This document shows positions 37,733 to 46,638 of a stretch of 64,000 nucleotides of DNA, in pieces. Source of the DNA: Dasania sp. GY-MA-18 (lineage in GTDB: Bacteria > Pseudomonadota > Gammaproteobacteria > Pseudomonadales > Dasaniaceae); NCBI RefSeq assembly GCF_024734385.1, contig NZ_JANHAP010000009.1, forward strand, positions 62,001 through 126,000, read 5' to 3'. Both the position numbers and the translations under genes were made by a program. How positions within the stretch are numbered: position 1 is the first letter of the stretch; each line of letters opens with the position of its first letter. The notes below the pieces were generated by a model. That model ran no database searches. It had not been told where the DNA came from and saw only the letters and a program-made list of their open reading frames with translations.

Positions 37733-38956
37733 ATGTATAAGCTCATCTACACCCAGGAGGACTATGAATGCAGAGGTGTCGAACTCCCTGGGTTGCCCTT
37801 CTTGATTGATGAGAAAGGTGTTCCGCTGGATGAATTCAATCAGTACATGATATATCTGGCCACAATAAAGCGGCGCAATATTGAAAAGACAATCGGTGGG
37901 ATTGCTTACAGTGTGAAAAATATGCTCAATAGAATACAGCGTGTTGAGCGTAATAAGGGATTTAAGTGGGATCGATTAACAGACAGTATCCTTATTCTTG
38001 TAAGGGAGAGCTTGATAAAAACGGGTACTGATAAAAAAAATGATATAAAAAACGAAACAATCAATGAGTATATTAGTGATTTTATTGGTTTTCTCTGGTG
38101 GGTGGAAAATACGGCTGGTTTGAGGTCGGGGATGATAGGTATTAACGACATAGGGAAATCAAAGAGGAAATACCGTATAGCATTAGAGCCCGGTACTGGC
38201 AGCCGAAAGTACTCCATACCTTTTTTGCTGAAATCCACAGCCGGCAACCGAGGCCCCAAAGGAGATAGTATCGCTTGGGATAATGCACTTGATATGGTTA
38301 TCAATCATGATATAGATGGCTGTGATTTTAAATCAATAGCATTAAATCATCGCGATGAAATACTGATTAGATTGTTGCGTGAATCAACGCTGCGTCGTGA
38401 AGAAGTGGTTTATCTAGAGGTTGATCAATTCCAAGTTACTCCTAGGCCTGGCGAAAAAAGAGTGGCTATAACGCTGAAAAAAACAAAAATTTATAAAGAG
38501 CGTGATATTAGTATTTATGTTGATGGTTTATGGCAAGACATTCAAGAGTATATCAATACCTCGTTAAAAGTATTGCTGCCTAAATCAAAAAAAGGCCAGC
38601 CTCTCATTCCTTCATTGAAAACGGGTAGGCGGCTTGAGCCTAATTCAATCAATGAAATATTAAAAAAATATGGCATAAGGCCTCATGATGGCCGGGCGCT
38701 TGGCCTGACCGAGAGGTTTATCGATTTAGTCGAAGTAGGTATTGGTCAGCAAGAAGCTCTATTAATTGTCTCTCAAGAAGCAGGTCATTCATTAAACTAT
38801 GACAACAAGACACTCCTTAAGCATTACTTGAGGGCGCAGGAAATTGTTAAAAGTACTAATAAGCCTCCCAGGTCTCAACTAGAAACAGAAAATATTAACC
38901 TAAAACGCGAGCTTGCATTAACTCAAGCTAAATTGGAAAAGGTTATGGTGAAATGA
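37733..38956 (+). CDS. Tyrosine recombinase, complete catalytic set
   Basis: About 407 residues from the ATG at 37733; a TTG at 37724 is also possible and neither has a strong ribosome-binding site. The N-terminal half is a SAM-like core-binding region (MIYLATIKRRNIEKTIGGIAYSVKNMLNRI). The catalytic residues are Arg in ESTLRREEVVYLE, Lys in LKKTKIYKER, HDGR in IRPHDGRALG, His in EAGHSLNYD, and Tyr in LLKHYLRAQ. The C-terminus ends in a coiled coil. It overlaps the recX-like gene by four bases (ATGA). Probably needed for island excision and integration together with the upstream recombinase. Confidence 0.85.
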   Translation: MYKLIYTQEDYECRGVELPGLPFLIDEKGVPLDEFNQYMIYLATIKRRNIEKTIGGIAYSVKNMLNRIQRVERNKGFKWDRLTDSILILVRESLIKTGTDKKNDIKNETINEYISDFIGFLWWVENTAGLRSGMIGINDIGKSKRKYRIALEPGTGSRKYSIPFLLKSTAGNRGPKGDSIAWDNALDMVINHDIDGCDFKSIALNHRDEILIRLLRESTLRREEVVYLEVDQFQVTPRPGEKRVAITLKKTKIYKERDISIYVDGLWQDIQEYINTSLKVLLPKSKKGQPLIPSLKTGRRLEPNSINEILKKYGIRPHDGRALGLTERFIDLVEVGIGQQEALLIVSQEAGHSLNYDNKTLLKHYLRAQEIVKSTNKPPRSQLETENINLKRELALTQAKLEKVMVK

Positions 38957-39446
38957 TTGGGTTTGTTGAGGGCTTCAGGAAGGAAAAGGAGAAAACGCCA
39001 GCAGATATAAGGTATGCGGCGATAAAGTTATTAGTGCGCCGAGAACAGTCCCTGTCGGAGCTAACCACAAAACTTACTCGGAAATTTCCTGGTTCTAAAG
39101 TATTGATCGAACAGGAGCTAGAGGAATTAGCCGAAGAGGGTTTGCAGGATGATTTGAGGTATGTTGAGATGGTAGTTCGGTCAGGTATTAATAAATACCA
39201 TGGCCCATTACGTATTAGAGCTGAGCTACGCCAAAAAAAGTTAGTGACTCAATCATTGATGAAGCCTTCGCTGAAGAAGGTGCCGATTGGTCAAAGTTGA
39301 TAGTCATGTTAGATAAGAAAAAGTATGGGAGTGCCCCTATGCCTAAAGAACCGAAAAAGTTTTTAAAGCGGTTACGCTTCTTCCTGGGTAAAGGCTATAG
39401 TTCTGAATATATTGATTTAGTAATAAGAGGAAAAATGCTTGAGTGA
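38953..39446 (+). pseudogene. recX-like gene inside the recombinase operon, frameshifted
   Basis: The first frame reads TPADIRYAAIKLLVRREQSLSELTTKL, EELAEEGLQDDLRYVEMVVRSGINKYHGPLRIRAELRQKKLV, clearly RecX-like but divergent from the recX copies at 34748 and 58645. It stops at 39300 after a shift near 39245. The other frame continues as SIIDEAFAEEGADWSKLIVMLDKKKYG...KEPKKFLKRLRFFLGKGYSSEYIDLVIRG to 39446, which is the third RecX repeat. Loss of four bases in a GTGAGTGA-like stretch would explain it. The start overlaps the recombinase stop, so a RecX homologue was part of the mobility operon. The present gene is probably inactive. Confidence 0.8.
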
Positions 39447-40564
39447 ACTTCTCTGAATTGATTTAACTGTGCCCGAATTTTATCTGGCACTGCCTCCATT
39501 GTGCAGTAACTTCTATAAAGTTTCAAACCAAAGTCTTCAAATCGTGATATCGCCGAAGCCATGGGGCTGCGAGTTCGCTGATGATAAACGAGCTCTGCAA
39601 CTTCGGGAGGAGCGAAAAGGCAGCTTGTAGTGCAATATGACAAAACACCGGATCAGATTAAGATTCGCGAGTTATAGCGTAAGTTTAAAAGTCTTGAGGA
39701 GGATAAATAGATTTTTAAAAAAGCCTCAGTTCCCTTGATGCCGGATTCGATCAAAGGTTTTCGCTGATTCAAAAACTATCAAGATAGATGGTGAGTTAAG
39801 CGACTTGCGAGTTTTTAATCTTCATTGTGGTAGCTTTTGCTGCTGTTGTGAGCGGCCCAATATGATCTCGCCAGAACGTCTGCGCTTAAGCGCTGGCTTG
39901 GTATCAAACTGATGAAACAAGAATACCTGGTCAATCGTCATCGACCACATCAATATAACAATGGTTGATCGCCCGAAATGATCGAATAAAGATATTGGTA
40001 AACTTATATCGGGGGGGTCAGTTTTAGTTGCATAGTACAGTCACGTGTTTTAAAAACTTTACTGGCTGATATTTGTAGGGAATATGGAAGTATTTGCGGA
40101 ACGAGGAATTCTAAATTTTGTGAGGCAGTTTGCACTTTTAGAAAACTGGAGGTATAAATCTATGATATCTTCCTCTATTTATTCAAAAACTAAGGATAAT
40201 GGTGCGCTGTCAACCAATAATCTTATGCATGAATCCTGGGTGATTATCCGTTTCTGTGTTCGGCGATAAGATAGTTTTGCACGATGATAATCGCAGCCGC
40301 TTATTATTTGACAAGCTGCAGATGGCGTAGATTAAAAATCTCATGTTGATTATATTCGTGTGGAACGAGTCTAAAAATTTAAAATTGACATGTATCAAGC
40401 CCATTGGAAGAGTTGAGTCCTGTTAGGCCTGCAATAGAGATTTTCTCTGTTTGGCATATAGAGGAAGGTTTTAACTAAATCAACACTAAATCGTAGTGGG
40501 TAACAGGTAAGCAGCAGGATATATGTATATATCTTGCCATTTTAAATCGCAAGGAAGCATTTAG
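39447..40564. other. Gene-poor stretch with transposase debris
   Basis: About 1.1 kb without an intact gene. Around 39640-39710 one frame reads DQIKIREL...KFKSLEEDK with stops, resembling the C-terminus of an IS3-family OrfA, and fragments up to 39970 look like broken reading frames. Beyond that it is AT-rich and I see nothing. It separates the recombinase operon from the cargo. Confidence 0.4.
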
Positions 40565-41461
40565 ATGAAGTTTAAGATTGATGAATTATTAACCTTGAAA
40601 TCAGTAGTGGACCATGGTGGTTTTAATAGGGCTGCTGGAATATTAAATAAAACACAATCATCAGTTAGTCAGAAAGTGTCGCGGTTAGAAGATAAAGTTG
40701 GCACGCTTCTCATAAAAAGAGATGATGGCTGTTCTTGTACAGAAGCAGGCAAGGCTATTTACAACTATGCATCTATAGTTGAGGCAAAAGAAAAAGAAGT
40801 GGTCACAGAGCTGGAGCATATTATAAATTCCGCTAAGCCGGGAATCCGGCTGGTAATAGCTAACGCTTCACTAATCCCATTGATTAAAAATATTCTTCAT
40901 GATTTCTTATTAGATAGCGATGATTTTAATTTTCAGCTGCATATTGAGCCTAGTAGGAAGGTAGTCAGTTCTATATTGGATGGCTGTTACGATATTGGGT
41001 TCGGTTTTTTTCAATCTAATATGGATGATTTTGATTGTATTCCTGTACGTGAAGATGATCGATTCCTTGTTGCATTTGAAGGTATTGAGGATATCGAAGA
41101 GTTACAGCGGGGTGATTTAAACGTGCTAAAGAAAAAGATACTGATAGCCACTTACTTAGATGATCATTCCAACAGACCTGCGCCCAAAAAGCTGCGAAGT
41201 AATTTCAGGCTCGTATGGGAGATTAGTGATATAGGCTTTAGAGAAGAGCTTATATCTAAAGGGGTAGGCCTCGGATATGTTGATCGTGATTTTCTCAACA
41301 GAAATAAAAATGCCATTGTGCTTAACAATTACAGCTTTGGGGAAATAAATAGGAAGTGTGGGTTCTTTTATTTGAAAAATTACACACTTTCAACCCCCTT
41401 TAATAATTTTATAAATATTATTAAAACTGGCACAGTGGAGTCGTTTGAGGAATGTACTTAG
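40565..41461 (+). CDS. LysR-family regulator of the cargo
   Basis: A protein of 298 residues: LysR helix-turn-helix (LLTLKSVVDHGGFNRAAGILNKTQSSVSQKVSRLEDKVGTLLI) and a periplasmic-binding-like effector domain (IRLVIANASLIPLIKNIL to the end). It reads toward the minus operon and its stop overlaps that of the YrdC-like gene at 41458 by four bases. AT-rich codon use matches the cargo. It likely senses a pathway intermediate and controls the divergent promoter at 47.8 kb, an inference from position. Confidence 0.85.
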   Translation: MKFKIDELLTLKSVVDHGGFNRAAGILNKTQSSVSQKVSRLEDKVGTLLIKRDDGCSCTEAGKAIYNYASIVEAKEKEVVTELEHIINSAKPGIRLVIANASLIPLIKNILHDFLLDSDDFNFQLHIEPSRKVVSSILDGCYDIGFGFFQSNMDDFDCIPVREDDRFLVAFEGIEDIEELQRGDLNVLKKKILIATYLDDHSNRPAPKKLRSNFRLVWEISDIGFREELISKGVGLGYVDRDFLNRNKNAIVLNNYSFGEINRKCGFFYLKNYTLSTPFNNFINIIKTGTVESFEECT

Positions 41462-42159
41462 TCTAACTCAAGAAGTTCATGACCGGAGCTTTCTGATTTT
41501 TCATTTGTAACAGATTTATAATGAGCTTCGGTAATACTGTCATCTATTTCAGCAAGCATTTTCTTAAGTGTAGCTTTATCTACGTCACCCTCCCTAACAA
41601 GAAGCGGTACATTACCCAAAAGATCAATAATGCTATTAGCATCCTGGCTGATTAATGTGCCGTCATTAACCATTACATCCACTTTTCCTCCAAGGTCGTT
41701 ATAGGCCTTTTCATATTCTCTTACGTTACCGCCACCGCTTAAATTTGCAGACGTTCCTGCCAATGGAGCGCCAACACTTTCGATAATAGCATTCAGTAAA
41801 TCTTGACTTTGGTTGGCAATGGCAACTGTATCAATACCGCTTGTAATATAGTTGGGCACTTTATTGTTTTTTCTACATATGAAACTAATATTTCCTGGTA
41901 GGCATTTTTTTATTAATGCTTCTGATACACTTCCTATCTTTACGTATTGAAGAGCCATTTTAACATTTGCGCAACATAGCGTAAGCGGCTTTCTATGGTC
42001 GCGGTGTTTTGCTTTATATATTCTCTTTACTCCTTCCTTATTGTCATATCGTGTAAAAACGTTGTAATTAGTTGCAGTGGGTAGTACAACTACAGCGCCA
42101 TTGTTAATGTGGATAGATATTTCACTGATTACTTCTTTGCAAGCATTATACTGAAGCAT
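41458..42159 (-). CDS. YrdC/Sua5-like protein, second of a tandem pair
   Basis: About 233 residues from the ATG at 42159, chosen for GAGG nine bases upstream. It keeps YrdC-fold signatures: VVVLPTATNYNVF, the KxR motif in IYKAKHRDHRKPLTL, and the nucleotide loop APLAGTSANLSGGGN. YrdC enzymes use ATP, bicarbonate and an amino acid to form a carbamoyl adenylate (threonylcarbamoyl-AMP). The protein overlaps its YrdC-like neighbour by 14 bases. With no Kae1/TsaD or carbamoyltransferase partner here, it may act in secondary metabolism rather than tRNA modification. Last gene of the minus operon. Confidence 0.78.
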   Translation of the reverse strand: MLQYNACKEVISEISIHINNGAVVVLPTATNYNVFTRYDNKEGVKRIYKAKHRDHRKPLTLCCANVKMALQYVKIGSVSEALIKKCLPGNISFICRKNNKVPNYITSGIDTVAIANQSQDLLNAIIESVGAPLAGTSANLSGGGNVREYEKAYNDLGGKVDVMVNDGTLISQDANSIIDLLGNVPLLVREGDVDKATLKKMLAEIDDSITEAHYKSVTNEKSESSGHELLELD

Positions 42160-42805
42160 TTTCTTGGACCTCTTTATACTTAATAAATTCACTTTTAATT
42201 AGGTTGTGATTAACGCCCACTCGCCGAATATTCTTAAGTGCTAGGTTGACGATTGTTGTTGCACTACGATGACTGTTTTCATAGGCGCAGGCACCTTCGT
42301 TGTAGGTATAGTCAACTTTTTCTGTGATAGCTTCCCCAACGTCATCAATTTGATATTGATTTCCCCGTCCTGATAAATTGCCGGATGAGCCTGTCAACAG
42401 AATTTCCTCTTGGTAAGCCAGATTAACTAGTCTTTCTAAAAATTTCCCTGTATTAAGAAATATTGCTACAGTTTCGTTTAGGGTTGCTTGTTTATACACA
42501 AATTTTGGTAGTCGCTTTAACATCTTTGATTCAGGGTTTACAGGAAGGATGACAGCAAGTGTGGTTCTGCTGGATATGTCTTTGATCCATTGCCTGGTTG
42601 TTGAATCAATGAGCGATATTTCATCCACGACATCCAAATTGCCAACGATAATTGCTGGGTTTGATAAATCTCTGCCTTTCAGTTCATACATCTTTCTCAT
42701 AGATTCTTCACTGTGACCTACTAGACCGAATCCTATGTCTGCCTTTATTAAGCAAAGGCCGCTATTTTTTATAGATTTTAGTGCATTTTCTACTTCACTA
42801 TTCAT
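42146..42805 (-). CDS. YrdC/Sua5-like protein, first of a tandem pair
   Basis: About 219 residues from the ATG at 42805 ([16 protein letters not shown]); the upstream ATG at 42823 lies inside leuD. Signatures are [16 protein letters not shown], KxR-like [28 protein letters not shown], and the variant loop [14 protein letters not shown] (SGN in place of SAN). It diverges from its neighbour, so this is not a recent duplication. It overlaps leuD by eight bases and the second YrdC gene by 14. Two YrdC folds may form a heterodimer or perform successive adenylations. Confidence 0.75.
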   Translation of the reverse strand: MNSEVENALKSIKNSGLCLIKADIGFGLVGHSEESMRKMYELKGRDLSNPAIIVGNLDVVDEISLIDSTTRQWIKDISSRTTLAVILPVNPESKMLKRLPKFVYKQATLNETVAIFLNTGKFLERLVNLAYQEEILLTGSSGNLSGRGNQYQIDDVGEAITEKVDYTYNEGACAYENSHRSATTIVNLALKNIRRVGVNHNLIKSEFIKYKEVQENASV

Positions 42806-43409
42806 TTGTGTAGCTCTCATCAAAAGGATTATTAATTTCGTATTTTTCTATGCTTGCAATGTCGGCTAAAGTTTCATCGATATGGTCACTTCCTGACATT
42901 ATTTTTTGTTTGTCATTACTATCAATATAAAATTCTATATTGCGTTTGAAGCTACTATCTTCGATCACTAATTGGTTAGAAGCTAAATCGACACCTATAT
43001 TTAAATTATTTTTCAAATGAGTTTCAAGAATATTGACTACGTTATGATCTACTATGATTGGTAGAAGGCCATTCAAGATTGCATTTCTATAAAATATAGG
43101 CCCATAACTTTCAGCAATAATGTAGGCTATTCCATAATCCATAAGGGACCAAACGGCGTGTTCACGAGAGCTGCCACACCCAAAGTTTTTTCCTGTTAAA
43201 ATACCGTTTATTTTCGCATATCGTGGATCATTTAGAATAAAATCAGAGCACGGTGTACCATCTGGCTGTTTAGATCTTCCAGAAAATAATCCGGCTCCTA
43301 AGCCTGATTTAGATACAGTAATCAATTCATGTTGCGGTATTATTAGGTCAGTATCGATATTGTCTTCTAAAAATGGTGCAAACTGTGCTTGCGTAAACAT
43401 CATGGTCAT
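42798..43409 (-). CDS. LeuD-like small subunit of an isopropylmalate-isomerase-type hydro-lyase
   Basis: A protein of 203 residues: [15 protein letters not shown] and [44 protein letters not shown] are the swivel-domain substrate loop and helix of LeuD/aconitase C. The first codon lies one base after the leuC-like stop. A later ATG pair (43403) is possible. Normal length. With LeuC it should isomerise a 2-hydroxy-2-substituted succinate through an alkene. Its substrate is probably not isopropylmalate, because no LeuB is present and the neighbours are unusual. Confidence 0.85.
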   Translation of the reverse strand: MTMMFTQAQFAPFLEDNIDTDLIIPQHELITVSKSGLGAGLFSGRSKQPDGTPCSDFILNDPRYAKINGILTGKNFGCGSSREHAVWSLMDYGIAYIIAESYGPIFYRNAILNGLLPIIVDHNVVNILETHLKNNLNIGVDLASNQLVIEDSSFKRNIEFYIDSNDKQKIMSGSDHIDETLADIASIEKYEINNPFDESYTNE

Positions 43410-43410
43410 T

Positions 43411-44760
43411 TCACTCTAAATCAGCTGGGTTACAGATTTCACCTTTTACAGCAGAGGCAGCAACTACTTGTGGGCTGGCAAGGTGTGTTTTAACCCTAGG
43501 TCCTTGTCGCCCTTCAAAATTTCTGTTTGAGGTTGATACTATTCGCTGCCCGGGTTTTCCCATATCGCCATTAATACTTACACACATGGAGCAACCAGGC
43601 TTTCGCCATTCAAAACCGGCTTCAATGAATATGCTGTCAAGGCCTTCGTTCTCGCAGTCACGTTTCACTTTTTCCGAGCCAGGTACAACGATTGCTGTAA
43701 CATCATTATTAACTTTATGCCCTTTAATGATTTCTGCAGCGGCTTTTATGTCAGAGTAACGCCCATTCGTACATGATCCGATAAACGCCAAATCAATTTT
43801 TAATCCTTTGATTAACGTGTCTGGTTCTATACCCATATAATCATATTTTTGTGTGTTACTTAATGTCATTTGGGGTATGGTGTCATTAATAGATATAGTG
43901 TCTTCTGGGTTTGTCCCCCAAGACACTTTGCAGCTTATATCACTAACATTGATAGATATTTTCTGATCAAAGTCATTAATTAGCCTTTCATTTAGTGAAT
44001 TAACGACATCTCTAACCTTATTCATATTATGTGATTTGTAGAATTGAATCGTTGTCATGTCAGGTTTGAAATAGGCATATCTTGCACCCATCTCAATGCC
44101 CATGTTACAGATAGTCGCTCGTTCATCTATAGATAGCTTTGAATCTGTCTGGTCAAAAAACTCGATTGCATAGCCTTCGCCAAATCGGGAACCATGCTTT
44201 TCCAATATCTCCAATGCTATATCTTTCGCGGTAACATGTTTGTTTAGTTTTCCGGAAATTTCTATTTGCAACTGCTTAGGCTTTTGCATTGCTAAAGTTT
44301 GTGTTGCGAGAACATGCTCAACTTGACTAGTGCCGATACCCCAAGAAATACACCCTATAGCACCTAAGGTGCAGGTGTGGCTGTCTCCACAAACGACAGT
44401 CATTCCAGGCTTCACCAACCGCTGTTCCAAAGCTATTACATGGACTATTCCATGCTCATAACTGTTTGTATCGAGAAGCTTAAAATCGTATTTAATAGAG
44501 TTATCTCTCATTGTCTTAATGAGTTTATAGCTCTTTTCATCTATGTCCTTATCATCATTAGTAGGCACGATATGATCAATCGTGCCTACTGTTCGAGATG
44601 GGCGCCTTACTGTTCTCTTTTTATCCTCTAATCCTGAAAAAGCTTGCGGACTAGAGACTTCGTGTAAGAGGTGAAGATCTATGTAAAGTAGATCTTCATT
44701 TTCTCTTTCGGATATAAGATGCTGGTTCCACAACTTTGAAAAGTAGTTACGTGCCATCAT
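43411..44760 (-). CDS. LeuC-like large subunit (aconitase family, 4Fe-4S)
   Basis: A protein of 449 residues: [52 protein letters not shown], the cluster cysteines in [16 protein letters not shown] and [12 protein letters not shown], and the closing [32 protein letters not shown]. It is the length of LeuC and shorter than aconitase. It lies 11 bases after the amidohydrolase gene. The role is dehydration-rehydration of a branched malate-type acid. AT-rich codon use suggests transfer from a relative with low GC. Confidence 0.88.
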   Translation of the reverse strand: MMARNYFSKLWNQHLISERENEDLLYIDLHLLHEVSSPQAFSGLEDKKRTVRRPSRTVGTIDHIVPTNDDKDIDEKSYKLIKTMRDNSIKYDFKLLDTNSYEHGIVHVIALEQRLVKPGMTVVCGDSHTCTLGAIGCISWGIGTSQVEHVLATQTLAMQKPKQLQIEISGKLNKHVTAKDIALEILEKHGSRFGEGYAIEFFDQTDSKLSIDERATICNMGIEMGARYAYFKPDMTTIQFYKSHNMNKVRDVVNSLNERLINDFDQKISINVSDISCKVSWGTNPEDTISINDTIPQMTLSNTQKYDYMGIEPDTLIKGLKIDLAFIGSCTNGRYSDIKAAAEIIKGHKVNNDVTAIVVPGSEKVKRDCENEGLDSIFIEAGFEWRKPGCSMCVSINGDMGKPGQRIVSTSNRNFEGRQGPRVKTHLASPQVVAASAVKGEICNPADLE

Positions 44761-44771
44761 TCATTCAACTG

Positions 44772-45914
44772 TTAGTAAATGTTGTAGAAGTTTTGTGCGT
44801 TGGTACCAAAAATTTTCTTCTTGTCTTCATCCGAAAATTTCTTATTTTCTTTCAAGTCGGTAAATGCTTTGCTTAATGATGCTCCTTCATAGTGAACGTG
44901 AGGAAAATCTGCAGCGCCAAGAATGCGGTCAACACCAACAGTATCAACGAAATCATTAAGGTTTTCTTCGTCACCTTCTACAGTGAAATATATTTGATGT
45001 TTATTAAAACACTCTGTAGGAGAGAACTCTGAGGGCCATGGCTGAGCAGTAGGTGTTTTGTGCCATTTTGCCATACGTTCTAATGCAACTGGAAACCAGT
45101 TGACGCCAGCTTCAACAAACGCAACTTTAAGATCGGGGAAGCGATCAAAAATTCCGCCAGATACAAAGGAAAAGAAACCAAAAACTGAGCTAAGTTCAAA
45201 GTTAAGTACAATGGATGCTGCAATACTGTCGCAGGTATTGTGAATGCCCGTGTGAGACCAGCCTACATGAACGGAAATGGGCATATTGAGTGACTGGATT
45301 TTCTCAAAAATTGAGTAGTACTCTGGGCTATGGAGTGGTTTACCGCGCACAGTGCCTAGCATCATAATAGTTGAAGCGCCCATTGCGCTAACGCGCTCTA
45401 TTTCCTTGACGGCCAGTTCTGGGCAGTTCATGGGTATCAATGCCGCCCACCTTAATCTATCGGAGCGCTTTCCACAGGTTTCAGCCATAAAGCTATTCCA
45501 TGCACTCATTAGAGCTGCTTCGTAATAAGGGTCATCGGTGACCGGATGCAGGAAAAGTGTGCTATAGATAACTGATACATCAAGACCAATCGTATCCATG
45601 GAATCGCAATATTCTTCTACGTCTAACAGCCCCTGAACATTTCTTGTTACCGGTTTTGTCTCTACAAAATCAGATTCAAGAGGCGTGCCGTAGCAGGAGC
45701 TGTTATTGCCCCAGAGCTTAGGTCTTACAACACCGTCGATAAGCCAAAGCTTGGTTCTTTTTGGTGACCAAGTCACGTTTGTTCCTACATCAACGATAAT
45801 AGGTTTTCTATGATCATATTTTTTATCAAGGTACTTAAATACGTCAAGCCCTTCTTCTATATGTGAATCTGCATCGATAAAGGGTCTTGATGGATCTTTA
45901 AATTTTGCGTTCAT
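44772..45914 (-). CDS. Amidohydrolase family 2 (ACMSD-like decarboxylase or hydrolase)
   Basis: A metal-dependent TIM-barrel enzyme of 380 residues. It opens with PFIDADSHIEEG, where DxH replaces the usual HxH, has WAALIPMNCPELAVKEIERVSAMGASTIMML, PISVHVGW for the third His, and RILGAADFPHVHYEGASL near the C-terminus for the Asp. Such enzymes decarboxylate or hydrolyse aromatic and unsaturated acids. Its start overlaps the oxidase stop by four bases (ATGA), which ties the two chemically. The substrate is unknown. Confidence 0.82.
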   Translation of the reverse strand: MNAKFKDPSRPFIDADSHIEEGLDVFKYLDKKYDHRKPIIVDVGTNVTWSPKRTKLWLIDGVVRPKLWGNNSSCYGTPLESDFVETKPVTRNVQGLLDVEEYCDSMDTIGLDVSVIYSTLFLHPVTDDPYYEAALMSAWNSFMAETCGKRSDRLRWAALIPMNCPELAVKEIERVSAMGASTIMMLGTVRGKPLHSPEYYSIFEKIQSLNMPISVHVGWSHTGIHNTCDSIAASIVLNFELSSVFGFFSFVSGGIFDRFPDLKVAFVEAGVNWFPVALERMAKWHKTPTAQPWPSEFSPTECFNKHQIYFTVEGDEENLNDFVDTVGVDRILGAADFPHVHYEGASLSKAFTDLKENKKFSDEDKKKIFGTNAQNFYNIY

Positions 45915-46627
45915 TTTTCTACTCCGTTAATTATTTGACAATAGTGATCATGTAATTTATTCCACTGAACTACACCTTGCTTTACGACGGGCATGGCCAT
46001 CGAATCAAATTCAGGGCATTGATATTGATATTTTTCTATTAATGCTTTTCCTTCCTGTGCGTGTTCAATGTCTAGGGCGCCATGAAGATCAAACCATTCC
46101 ATGTCTATATCTGAAATACAGAATTTATCTTGAATGAGGCTTTTTGAGCTAATAGCGGATGTGGGTACCTGTTTTTCATTAATATATATTGAGAGCAGTG
46201 CCAACATTGGATCGCTGTATTTGCATCGGTTTGTTAAGTAATCTATAAAAATTTTTACTGAATCCGATACCTGGCTTTTTCTGATATCATCCTCAGTTGC
46301 ACCACAGGCAATTGCGAACCTTTTCATTAGGTTGTAATGACTGTCGCTGCCATCTTTGATGGATGTCTCTTCGGCTATTAGCTGATCTATCATTGCTTGT
46401 CGAAGAGTTTCATTTTGTGTGTTGCTATGTATTGCGCTAAATACTATGTTTTGTAGGTATGTTTGATGATATTTTTGGATGGCCCATCTTTTAACAAGCT
46501 CTAGATTGTTACAGTTTTGTAGGGCGTTAACAAAAGCTTCTCCTGCACTTTTATTTAAATCTATATACTCATCTATTTTCATAAATAGATTGTTACTAAA
46601 TTTTTTTGGGGAACTAAGGTCATTCAT
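45911..46627 (-). CDS. Haem-oxygenase-like di-iron oxidase (HDO/PqqC-TenA fold)
   Basis: A protein of 238 residues with the ligand set of the HDO superfamily: Glu86 in QLIAEETS, His97 in GSDSHYNL, Glu151 in YINEKQVP, then His182-x3-Asp186-x2-His189 in DLHGALDIEHAQEG. Members cut C-C bonds or oxidise amines (UndA, BesC, SznF type). The N-terminal helix bundle (FVNALQNCNNLELVKRWAIQKYHQTYLQNIV) fits. It lies 11 bases after the LeuA-like gene and overlaps the amidohydrolase. Family membership is well supported, substrate unknown. Confidence 0.82.
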   Translation of the reverse strand: MNDLSSPKKFSNNLFMKIDEYIDLNKSAGEAFVNALQNCNNLELVKRWAIQKYHQTYLQNIVFSAIHSNTQNETLRQAMIDQLIAEETSIKDGSDSHYNLMKRFAIACGATEDDIRKSQVSDSVKIFIDYLTNRCKYSDPMLALLSIYINEKQVPTSAISSKSLIQDKFCISDIDMEWFDLHGALDIEHAQEGKALIEKYQYQCPEFDSMAMPVVKQGVVQWNKLHDHYCQIINGVEK

Positions 46628-46638
46628 TTGTTTTTCCT

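Noticed and set aside
34748-39446. Idea that the recX-like gene at 38953 is a third copy from the same duplication
   Set aside because: Its protein is far more divergent than the two near-identical copies, so it came with the recombinase operon or from another source.
39395-39643. 82-codon minus-strand frame after the recX-like pseudogene
   Set aside because: It lies in IS debris, matches nothing I recognise and overlaps the end of the recX-like gene.
40084-40404. Two short frames (61 and 64 codons) upstream of the LysR gene
   Set aside because: AT-rich chance frames on opposite strands with no initiation signal.
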